Origin: an uncultured Bacilli bacterium
GTDB lineage: Bacteria; Bacillota_I; Bacilli_A; RF39; UBA660
DNA: 6,754 nt
Direction: 5' to 3'
Assembly (NCBI GenBank): GCA_947631345.1
Contig: CANRKW010000058.1
Location: forward strand, 1-6,754
The notes beneath the pieces are model-generated. The model did not search any database. It saw nothing but the letters and a program-made list of their open reading frames with translations, and had not been told where the DNA came from. The translations under genes and the position numbers were made by a program. Shown piece by piece: positions 1 to 5,626 of this stretch (position 1 is its first letter; the number at the start of each line of letters is the position of its first letter).

Positions 1-877
1 GTCCTCCTGGATAAGGCATTTCTAAAATTCTTGCAACTTTATCAAAACACTCTCCTACTGCATCATCTAATGTACTTCCTATATAAGAAAAACTATTTTC
101 ATCTTTCATATATATTAAATCAGTATGTCCCCCACTAATTATTAAAGATATTAATGGGTATTCTAGTTTTTTTCCAATGTTATTTGCACATATATGACCC
201 ATCATATGATTAACTTTAATTAAAGGTTTATTATATACCATACTAATAGCTTTAGCTGCTTCTAGTCCTACAAGTAAGCTTCCTAAAAGCCCAGGACTAT
301 ATGTAACAGCAATTGCATTCATATCACTTATTTTCATACCAGACTTTTTCAATGCTTCATCTATTACTAATGTGATATTTTCTAAATGTAATCTACTTGC
401 AACTTCTGGTACTACCCCACCATATATTTTATGTATATCTATTTGACTATTAACAACAGTTACTATATCTTCACACCCATTTTTAACTATACTAACACTA
501 GTTTCGTCACAACTACTTTCAATTGCTAAAATATAAACATCTTCCATAATTTCTTCTCCTAATTCCATTATTAAAGCATCCACATCTTTATAATATTTAA
601 TTCTTTTATGTATTACTATAAAACCTAATTTTTTATATAAATTAATAGCTTTTATATTATCTATTCTTACTTCTAACATAAACTTTTTATTATATTTATT
701 TATTATATATTTAAGTAATTTAGTACAAATTCCTTTGTTTCTATACTCTTCATATGTAAAAACATCTATTATATTTATAACATCAGTTATTTCTATAATA
801 ATAAAACCTAATATATTATTATTTTCTATATAATTATATTTTATCTTATAATTACCTAAATTTTCTTCTTTAATCAC
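1..877 (-). CDS. tsaD: RimI-like GNAT domain in frame with TsaD (tRNA threonylcarbamoyladenosine synthase), 3' end cut by window
   Basis: One uninterrupted frame runs from a GTG at 877-875 to the left edge (292 codons seen). Residues 1-110 are a GNAT acetyltransferase of RimI type: acetyl-CoA loop RNKGIC (46-51), LEVR..N with Glu69, LYKKLGF with Tyr81, then YYKDVDALIMEL. Glu69 and Tyr81 have the 12-residue spacing of the proposed catalytic pair in enterobacterial RimI. Residue 111 onward is TsaD: IESSCDET, GGVVPEVASR, putative metal ligands in VNHMMGH (His224, His228), SGGHT, and DDAVGECFDKVAR. About 55% of a usual TsaD of roughly 340 residues is visible. TsaD transfers the threonylcarbamoyl group to A37 of tRNA in the cytoplasm; RimI acetylates the N-terminal alanine of ribosomal protein S18. 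GAGG (888-885) lies 7 bases before the GTG, which overlaps the tsaB stop as GTGA. The GNAT part lacks about 40 N-terminal residues of typical RimI. TsaD may also be started separately at 547. The TsaD assignment is near certain; the fusion is seen as a frame, not shown as a product. Confidence 0.93.
   Translation of the reverse strand, partial: MIKEENLGNYKIKYNYIENNNILGFIIIEITDVINIIDVFTYEEYRNKGICTKLLKYIINKYNKKFMLEVRIDNIKAINLYKKLGFIVIHKRIKYYKDVDALIMELGEEIMEDVYILAIESSCDETSVSIVKNGCEDIVTVVNSQIDIHKIYGGVVPEVASRLHLENITLVIDEALKKSGMKISDMNAIAVTYSPGLLGSLLVGLEAAKAISMVYNKPLIKVNHMMGHICANNIGKKLEYPLISLIISGGHTDLIYMKDENSFSYIGSTLDDAVGECFDKVARILEMPYPGG
545..560 (-). promoter_or_regulatory. Internal ribosome binding site and ATG for TsaD inside the RimI-TsaD frame
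   Basis: On the minus strand AGGAG (560-556) lies 8 bases before ATG (547-545), an ideal Shine-Dalgarno spacing. The ATG begins MEDVYILAIESSCDET, just where standalone TsaD proteins begin. It is in the same frame as the upstream GNAT domain with no stop between. The site therefore could give a free TsaD as well as, or instead of, the fusion. An AGGAG can occur by chance in codons for Leu-Gly-Glu, so use in vivo is inferred. Confidence 0.65.
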
Positions 878-1419
878 TTTTCTGCCTCGATTTTTTTAAC
901 ATAATTTGCTCTTACTAAATGAGGATTAACTGGTTTATTTAAAAAAGCATATTCTATTACTTTCTTTACATTTAAAACTTCTTTTACTATATATTTATTT
1001 TGATAGTTTTCTAAATCATTAACGTATTCTTCTTCTAAAAACTCTCCATCTTTTTTTTCACATACATAAAATCCTTTATTATCTTCAAGTACACTTACAC
1101 CATTTAAGTTATCATCACTTACTAGGTATGCTTTTAATGATGATACTAAATATATAGGTATATTTAATAGATAACTTATTGTTTTTGCTTCACTTAAACC
1201 AATTCTAAGACCTGTAAAACTTCCAGGACCATTTACTGCTACTATGTTTTTTATATCTTTAAATGTTATGTTATTTTCTTCTATTATACTTTTAATCATA
1301 GGCGCTAAAAAGATGGAATGACTATATTCACTATATTGCTCTTTAGTTATTACATTTAACCCATCATATAAAGAAACAGTTATTAGACTACTATGAGTAT
1401 CTATAAATAAGGTATACAT
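874..1419 (-). CDS. tsaB: TsaB, tRNA t6A37 synthesis dimerisation subunit
   Basis: This 181-residue protein belongs to the TsaB/YeaZ branch of the ASKHA fold. It is a scaffold that binds TsaD, and with TsaE forms the bacterial complex for threonylcarbamoylation of A37 in ANN-decoding tRNAs. The N-terminus MYTLFIDTHSS is the family's first strand, GPGSFTGLRIGL (residues 64-75) is its signature, and IPIYLVSSLKAY follows as expected. The C-terminus NPHLVRANYVKK resembles the usual P-x-YLR ending, so the gene looks complete although shorter than common TsaB (about 220-230 residues). ATG at 1419 was chosen because it starts at the conserved strand and has AAAGTGAG about 9 bases upstream. A GTG at 1455 in the same frame would add 12 non-conserved residues and has a T-rich, RBS-free upstream. 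The TGA stop overlaps the GTG of the RimI-TsaD frame, so the two are probably translationally coupled. Confidence 0.93.
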   Translation of the reverse strand: MYTLFIDTHSSLITVSLYDGLNVITKEQYSEYSHSIFLAPMIKSIIEENNITFKDIKNIVAVNGPGSFTGLRIGLSEAKTISYLLNIPIYLVSSLKAYLVSDDNLNGVSVLEDNKGFYVCEKKDGEFLEEEYVNDLENYQNKYIVKEVLNVKKVIEYAFLNKPVNPHLVRANYVKKIEAEK

Positions 1420-1490
1420 AATATCACACTCACTTTCTAAAGTATATTTTATCACTTAAAGTAAAAAAAAGAAATACACAAAATATAAGG

Positions 1491-1537
1491 GTTATTGACC
1501 ACTTTTAGAAGTATACCACCTAATTTTGGTCGATAAC
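1491..1537. repeat. Imperfect inverted repeat between divergent genes, possible operator
   Basis: GTTATTGACCA (1491-1501) and TGGTCGATAAC (1527-1537) are inverted copies with one mismatch over 11 bp, separated by 25 bases. As RNA the mismatch would be a U-G pair. The spacer holds a small CTT/AAG hairpin (1502-1511) and the palindrome GTATAC (1511-1516). No T-run follows on either strand, so it does not look like an intrinsic terminator. Its place between divergent start codons suggests a protein-binding site; no regulator gene is visible beside it. Confidence 0.5.
1510..1518 (-). promoter_or_regulatory. Candidate extended -10 promoter for the tsaB operon
   Basis: On the minus strand the sequence TGGTATACT is a TGn extended -10 followed by a hexamer one base from TATAAT. 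It would start transcription near 1503, giving a leader of about 84 bases before the tsaB ATG. No good -35 is present at 16-18 bases, which is tolerated for extended -10 promoters. It lies in the spacer of the inverted repeat. In such AT-rich DNA chance matches are common. Confidence 0.35.
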
Positions 1538-1566
1538 TTGCATTTTTACTTAAACAATTATATAAT
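1538..1566 (+). promoter_or_regulatory. Candidate sigma-A-type promoter for the ATPase gene
   Basis: TTGCAT (1538-1543) and a perfect TATAAT (1561-1566) are 17 bases apart. The -35 shares only its TTG with consensus. Transcription would begin near 1573, just before the AAAGGAG of the ATPase gene, giving a leader of about 16 bases. The -35 directly abuts the right arm of the inverted repeat, so a protein bound there could block it. Confidence 0.45.
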
Positions 1567-1575
1567 TTTATTAGA

Positions 1576-1591
1576 AAAGGAGAATTTTATG
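1576..1591 (+). promoter_or_regulatory. Ribosome binding site deciding the ATPase start
   Basis: AAAGGAG (1576-1582) is followed by 6 bases and ATG (1589-1591). This sets the start at 1589 and not at the TTG at 1526, which lies inside the palindrome and upstream of the TATAAT. Confidence 0.8.
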
Positions 1592-2824
1592 GAAAAGATT
1601 TATAAAAGAGAAAACTATTTAAATAAAATAAGAGGTTTTTATAATGATACAATTATTAAAGTTGTAACTGGTTTAAGAAGATGTGGAAAATCATATTTAT
1701 TAAAAAGTATAATTGAAGAATTAAAAGAAAATGGTATAAAAGATAAAGATATTATTTATATTGAATTAGATAAAAAAGAATACAAAGATATTAAAACTGT
1801 TACAGAGTTAGAAAGTCTTATAGATAGTTTAATTACAGATAATAGTTTTAAGTATTTATTTATTGACGAAGTTGAAAATGTAAAGGATTTTGAAAGTCTT
1901 ATAAATTCTTATAGAGAAGAAGGTAATTTTTCAATATTTTTGACTGGTTCAAACTCATATTTGTTATCTGGAGAATTAATTACTAAATTAACTGGAAGAT
2001 ACATAGAAATAGAAATGTTACCTCTTAACTTTTATGAATATGTTGATATGAAAAGATTCTTTAATAAAGAAATAAGTAATAATATTTATAATGAATTTAC
2101 AGAATATATAAGAAATGGAGGTTTTCCTGGTTCTATAAAATATGATGAATACAATGATAAATTATTATATACTCAAAATGTAATAAATCAAATATTTGAT
2201 AAAGATATAAAAACTCATAAAAAGATTAAAGATAAAGACTTATTTTTAGTTATAGAAAAATATGTTGTTAATAATTTTGGATCTATTATATCTATTGGTA
2301 AAATACACGATTATTTAGTTAAAACTGAAAAAATAGTTGTAGATAGAAGAACTATAAAGAATTATATTGAAGTATTAGAAAATGCTAAAATAATATATCC
2401 GTGTGATTTATTTGACATAAAATCTAAAAAAGTGTTAAAAGGAGAAAAGAAATATTATTTAGCAGATTTAAGTATTTATTTTTTTCTAAGTAATGAAAGT
2501 AAAATAAATTATAATCCTATTTTAGAAAATATATTATATTCATATTTAAAAAGTAAGAATTATAGTTTGAGTGTTGGAAAAATAGGCAATTTAGAGTGTG
2601 ATTTTATTGCAAGACGTGGTATAGATGAATACTTTTATATTCAAGTTTCTAAAAGTATTGAAAAAGAAGAAACAGAAGAAAGAGAATACAAACCTTTTTA
2701 CTTAATTAAAGAAATGTATCCTAGATATCTATTTGTTTTAGATTTAATATTACAAAAAAACGTTAATGGAATTAATAATGTTAATATAGTTGATTTCATA
2801 TATAATAATGAAGACTTAAAATAA
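1589..2824 (+). CDS. AAA ATPase with DUF4143-type C-terminal domain
   Basis: The 411-residue protein is a cytosolic P-loop ATPase of the AAA_14/DUF4143 family, whose cellular role is not established. Walker A is GLRRCGKS (residues 28-35), Walker B is YLFIDEV (89-95), a sensor-like strand is FLTGSNS (117-123), and LTGRY (134-138) may supply an arginine. NGGFPG (177-182) marks the link to a winged-helix-like region around residues 215-270. The C-terminal part has LECDFIARR (335-343) and YIQVSKS (350-356), then ETEERE and a YPRYLFVLD strand, as in DUF4143. That fold resembles PD-(D/E)XK nucleases, but the E-x-K pair is replaced by Q-V-S, so nuclease activity is doubtful. It is divergent from the tsa operon and 55 bases before the DUF3419-like gene. 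These ATPases are often accessory genes present in variable copies; base composition here does not differ from the neighbours. Confidence 0.88.
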   Translation: MEKIYKRENYLNKIRGFYNDTIIKVVTGLRRCGKSYLLKSIIEELKENGIKDKDIIYIELDKKEYKDIKTVTELESLIDSLITDNSFKYLFIDEVENVKDFESLINSYREEGNFSIFLTGSNSYLLSGELITKLTGRYIEIEMLPLNFYEYVDMKRFFNKEISNNIYNEFTEYIRNGGFPGSIKYDEYNDKLLYTQNVINQIFDKDIKTHKKIKDKDLFLVIEKYVVNNFGSIISIGKIHDYLVKTEKIVVDRRTIKNYIEVLENAKIIYPCDLFDIKSKKVLKGEKKYYLADLSIYFFLSNESKINYNPILENILYSYLKSKNYSLSVGKIGNLECDFIARRGIDEYFYIQVSKSIEKEETEEREYKPFYLIKEMYPRYLFVLDLILQKNVNGINNVNIVDFIYNNEDLK

Positions 2825-2866
2825 TTAATGCACATTTTTAAATTTTGTGTTAATATATTCTCTATT

Positions 2867-2882
2867 GGAGGTTTTACATATG
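2867..2882 (+). promoter_or_regulatory. Ribosome binding site deciding the DUF3419-like start
   Basis: GGAGG (2867-2871) stands 8 bases before ATG (2880-2882). It rules out the longer frame from 2847, which has no such site and adds 11 residues unlike the family N-terminus. Confidence 0.8.
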
Positions 2883-3779
2883 GAATTTAAAGAAAAACTA
2901 GAATTAGCAAAAAGTATGATATCTGGTGTTATGTCAACAAAGTTTAATTACATATACCCTTTTACAACTGAAAACCTAAATGGTTATATGAGTATTTATG
3001 ATTTTAAAGACAAAAGTGTTTTAACAGTAGGTAGCAGTGCAGATCAAATCTTTAATGCTTTTGTACTAGGTTCTAATAACATAACTTGTTTTGACATAAA
3101 TCCATTTGTAAAAGAATTCTTTAATTTTAAAAAAGCCTCTATAAAACTCTTATCTACTTTAGAATACATCAATTTTCTTTCAAGTTTTTATAATAATTGT
3201 TTTAATACAAATATTTTTAATAAAGTAGTTAGCTTCATTGATGATTCTGAATCAAAAGAATTTTTTATGGAATTATCTAAAGATTTTACACCTCATAAAA
3301 TTAGAAAAAGACTATTTTTAAAAGATGAATATCATCCTAGTGTTATAAAATCTATTAATAGTTATTTAGATTATGAAAATTACTTAAAATTAAAAAGAAA
3401 AATAGATGAATTAAATCCTACTTTTATTAACTCTGATATACAAGATGTTTACAAATGTTTAACAGAAAGCTTTGATTATATTTTACTTTCTAATATTTCT
3501 TCTTATTTAGAATTTATATATCCTAATAAAATTTATGGTTTAAAAGAAAATTTAGAAAGTTTATCTAAATTTTTAAAACCTAATGGAAGAATCTTTTTTG
3601 CTTATTTATATCACTTTCAAATAAATTCTACATATTACCCATATTATGAAAGAATATACAATTTATCTATAGTTAAAAAGATCATAGAAAACACTAAAAT
3701 AATAAGTTTTGAAGGTGTAGATAGTTTAATGTTTAAAGAGGGTCAATCTAAAGATTCTGTCTTAATATATAAAATTTAA
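2880..3779 (+). CDS. SAM-dependent DUF3419/BtaA-like transferase (putative)
   Basis: The 299-residue soluble protein has a Rossmann methyltransferase-type core. Motif I is VLTVGSSAD (residues 47-55), followed by an acidic strand FDINP (71-75), then a helix EFFNFKKASIKLL. Later come FDYILLSNISSYL (198-210) and LKPNGRIFFAYL (232-243), matching motifs around strands 4 and 5. The GSSAD...FDIN-x-x-x-K pattern is like DUF3419 proteins, the family of BtaA, which moves the 3-amino-3-carboxypropyl group of SAM to diacylglycerol in betaine-lipid synthesis. BtaA proper is longer (about 400 residues), and no BtaB-type N-methyltransferase is seen here. The next gene is a diacylglycerol-type glycosyltransferase 48 bases away, which makes a lipid role attractive. 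SAM binding is well supported; the substrate is inference, and an ordinary methyltransferase is possible. Confidence 0.72.
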   Translation: MEFKEKLELAKSMISGVMSTKFNYIYPFTTENLNGYMSIYDFKDKSVLTVGSSADQIFNAFVLGSNNITCFDINPFVKEFFNFKKASIKLLSTLEYINFLSSFYNNCFNTNIFNKVVSFIDDSESKEFFMELSKDFTPHKIRKRLFLKDEYHPSVIKSINSYLDYENYLKLKRKIDELNPTFINSDIQDVYKCLTESFDYILLSNISSYLEFIYPNKIYGLKENLESLSKFLKPNGRIFFAYLYHFQINSTYYPYYERIYNLSIVKKIIENTKIISFEGVDSLMFKEGQSKDSVLIYKI

Positions 3780-3802
3780 CTTTTATTTTATTATTTTTAG
3801 TT

Positions 3803-3820
3803 TATAATTATATTAAGAGG
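3803..3820 (+). promoter_or_regulatory. RBS of the GT28 gene with a TATAAT upstream
   Basis: AAGAGG (3815-3820) is 7 bases before the ATG at 3828 and only 1 base before the ATG at 3822, so 3828 is the start. TATAAT (3803-3808) could be a -10, which would give a transcript beginning at the RBS; no -35 resembling TTGACA is present at 16-18 bases. The start choice is firm and the promoter is speculative. Confidence 0.5.
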
Positions 3821-3827
3821 AATGATT

Positions 3828-4961
3828 ATGAAAAAGAGAATTTTAATTGGATATGCAGAATATGGTTCTGGTCATAAATCAGTTGCAAATTATGTAAAAT
3901 CATATTTTGAAGAAAAAGGAGATTATGAAATTTTGCTTTTAAATTTATCTGAATATTCTAATTTTTTAGGAAGATTCAGTCATAAGTTTTTCTATACAAT
4001 TAATAAAAGTGAATTTACTTTTAATCTTTTATATGAACTTTCTAATAATAAGTTAGTAGGTTTTACTAGTATTAAAACTTGTCTTAAAGCTTTTGATATG
4101 AAAAAGTTAGAAAATGTTTTTAGAGAATTTAATCCCGATATTGTTATAGCTAGTCATTTTTTTGTTAGTTATATTGCTGGTTATTTTAATGATATTTTAG
4201 TTACTGAAAGTAAGATTTTCACTATTTTAACTGATTTTGCATATCATGCTTGGTGGACTATTAATAAAGAACAAGTTGATTATTTTATAGTAGCAAATGA
4301 TATTGTAAAAAATGAAATAATTGAACACGGTGTTTTACCAGAAAAGATAAAAGTATTTGGTATTCCAATCAATAGAAGTCTTATTTCTAAATTAGATGAA
4401 AAAGAGACAATTTTAAAAAGATATAGCCTTACTGGGGAAAAACCTATTTATTTGTTTTTTGCAGGTGGAAGTATAGGTTATGATTCTGTTTTTCCTTATT
4501 TTGTTAATTTAGTTAAAGCTAGTTTTAATATAGATATTATATTTATATGTGGTAAAAACAAGAATTTAAAATTAAAGTGTGATCAATATATAAAGAATAA
4601 TGAAATTAAAAATGTTATTGTATTAGGTTTTACTAAAGATGTTTTTAATCTTTTAAATATTTCTTCAGTTATTATTACTAAACCTGGTGGATCAACTTTA
4701 AATGAAATCATAGAAATGAAAAAACCCAGTATTTTAATACCAGGTATGGGTGGTCAAGAAAAAGCTAATTCTAAATTTATGGCTAAAAAGCATTATTCTT
4801 TAAATGTAAGAAGTTCTAAAGGATTAGTAAGAAAAGTCAAATTTTGTTTAAATTACCCATTTGTAGTTAATTCTATGAAGAATAAACTTCTTAAATTGTC
4901 ACTTCTTGATTCTTGTGAAAAAATATATGAACTTGCTAATAAAGAATTATCTAAAAAATAA
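3828..4961 (+). CDS. GT28 diacylglycerol-type glycosyltransferase (MGDG synthase/UgtP-like)
   Basis: The 377-residue protein is a GT-B enzyme of family GT28 in the MGDG synthase/UgtP group, which transfers glucose or galactose from a UDP-sugar to diacylglycerol at the inner membrane face. The N-terminal domain has the acceptor-side motif GYAEYGSGHKSVA (residues 8-20), TDFAYHAWW (135-143), and VFGIPIN (176-182). The C-terminal domain has the FFAGGSIG strand (210-217), GFTKDVFNLLNISSVIITKPGG (267-288) and IPGMGGQEKANS (304-315), the sugar-nucleotide site. Length is close to UgtP (about 380). There is no membrane-spanning segment, consistent with peripheral attachment. MurG is the other GT28 type, but the GSGH start and the TDF-x-x-H motif favour the lipid branch. 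The gene lies 48 bases after the DUF3419-like gene and converges with the SanA-like gene 5 bases downstream. The sugar and number of transfers cannot be read from sequence. Confidence 0.88.
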   Translation: MKKRILIGYAEYGSGHKSVANYVKSYFEEKGDYEILLLNLSEYSNFLGRFSHKFFYTINKSEFTFNLLYELSNNKLVGFTSIKTCLKAFDMKKLENVFREFNPDIVIASHFFVSYIAGYFNDILVTESKIFTILTDFAYHAWWTINKEQVDYFIVANDIVKNEIIEHGVLPEKIKVFGIPINRSLISKLDEKETILKRYSLTGEKPIYLFFAGGSIGYDSVFPYFVNLVKASFNIDIIFICGKNKNLKLKCDQYIKNNEIKNVIVLGFTKDVFNLLNISSVIITKPGGSTLNEIIEMKKPSILIPGMGGQEKANSKFMAKKHYSLNVRSSKGLVRKVKFCLNYPFVVNSMKNKLLKLSLLDSCEKIYELANKELSKK

Positions 4962-4966
4962 AGGTT

Positions 4967-5626
4967 TTATTTATCATTTGTAACATCCCCATTACCATTT
5001 ACTGGTATTATTTCTCCTAAATAAGTTGGTTTTGGTTTAAAAATTGATGTTACAAAATCTTTATTTCTTGCTAATATTTCCCTTAATTCTCTATATGTAT
5101 CTCCTACATATTTTTTCTTTTCTGTTTTTATTCCATATGCTTCTATTCCTAAACTATTTGCTATATATAAAGCTCGATATAAATGGTATTCTTGAGTTAC
5201 TATTATTATTTTTTTCGCTTTAAAAATCTCTTTAGCTCGATATATACTTTCATATGTAGAAAAACCAGCGTGGTCCATAAATATGTCACTTGATAAAACA
5301 CCGTTATTAATAGCATAGTCTTTCATTACATTTACTTCATCATAATCAGTTTTGCTGTGGTCTCCTGACATTATTATTTTTGGCGAAATTCCATTTTTAT
5401 ATAATTCTATACCAGTAACTAACCTATCTTCTAACATTTTACTAGGGGTATTATTTTTAACACCTGCACCTAATATAAGAATACAATCTATATCTTTTAC
5501 ATTTATTTCATCCAATATTTGATTTTTAGTACTCAATTTTACAAATTCATTTATTAAAAGAACTATAATTATAGATATGATTATTAATATACTAAAGAAA
5601 ATTAAAACCTTTTTTAAAATTTTCAT
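4967..5626 (-). CDS. SanA/YdcF-like DUF218 membrane-anchored protein
   Basis: The 219-residue protein begins with KILKK and a hydrophobic segment (residues about 7-27), giving one N-terminal membrane anchor with the rest probably outside. The DUF218 domain follows: DCILILGAGVKNNTPSKMLEDRL (47-69), PKIIMSGDH (82-90), a Glu at 97, AGFSTYES (120-127), and IIIVTQEYHLYRALYIA (140-156) with a conserved His148. The tail IPVNGNGDVTNDK resembles SanA proteins of Gram-positive bacteria. SanA in enterobacteria affects vancomycin exclusion at high temperature; the family's biochemical activity is not settled. The ATG at 5626 overlaps the thyX TGA as ATGA and has only a weak AAAAAGAA upstream, so translation probably depends on coupling to thyX. 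Confidence 0.88.
   Translation of the reverse strand: MKILKKVLIFFSILIIISIIIVLLINEFVKLSTKNQILDEINVKDIDCILILGAGVKNNTPSKMLEDRLVTGIELYKNGISPKIIMSGDHSKTDYDEVNVMKDYAINNGVLSSDIFMDHAGFSTYESIYRAKEIFKAKKIIIVTQEYHLYRALYIANSLGIEAYGIKTEKKKYVGDTYRELREILARNKDFVTSIFKPKPTYLGEIIPVNGNGDVTNDK

Noticed and set aside
191..208. Loss of Glu in the TsaD metal motif (HMMGH in place of HMEGH)
   Set aside because: Both metal-binding histidines remain, and as I recall Bacillota TsaD commonly has another residue at this position (for example HIAGH), so it is not unusual.
434..548. TsaD start taken as the only start, with RimI as a separate gene ending before it
   Set aside because: Codon-by-codon reading of 877 to 547 shows no stop in that frame, so no separate rimI stop exists; both possibilities are reported together.
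874..876. TGA read as tryptophan as in Mycoplasma
   Set aside because: Trp positions in conserved motifs use TGG (for example the WW of the GT28 enzyme), and TGA stands exactly at the natural ends of tsaB and thyX with start codons overlapping it.
1461..1474. Poly-A/T run as part of a terminator
   Set aside because: The minus-strand T-run lies too far from the palindrome and inside the likely tsaB leader; no GC-containing stem directly precedes it.
1526..1588. Longer ATPase gene from TTG at 1526
   Set aside because: The extra 21 residues lie over the palindrome arm and the promoter, have no RBS, and the ATG at 1589 has a clear AAAGGAG 6 bases upstream.
2825..2866. Hairpin TTAATGCACA/TTGTGTTAA as a terminator after the ATPase gene
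   Set aside because: Pairing is broken by a bulge and there is no following T-run; it may be chance in AT-rich DNA.
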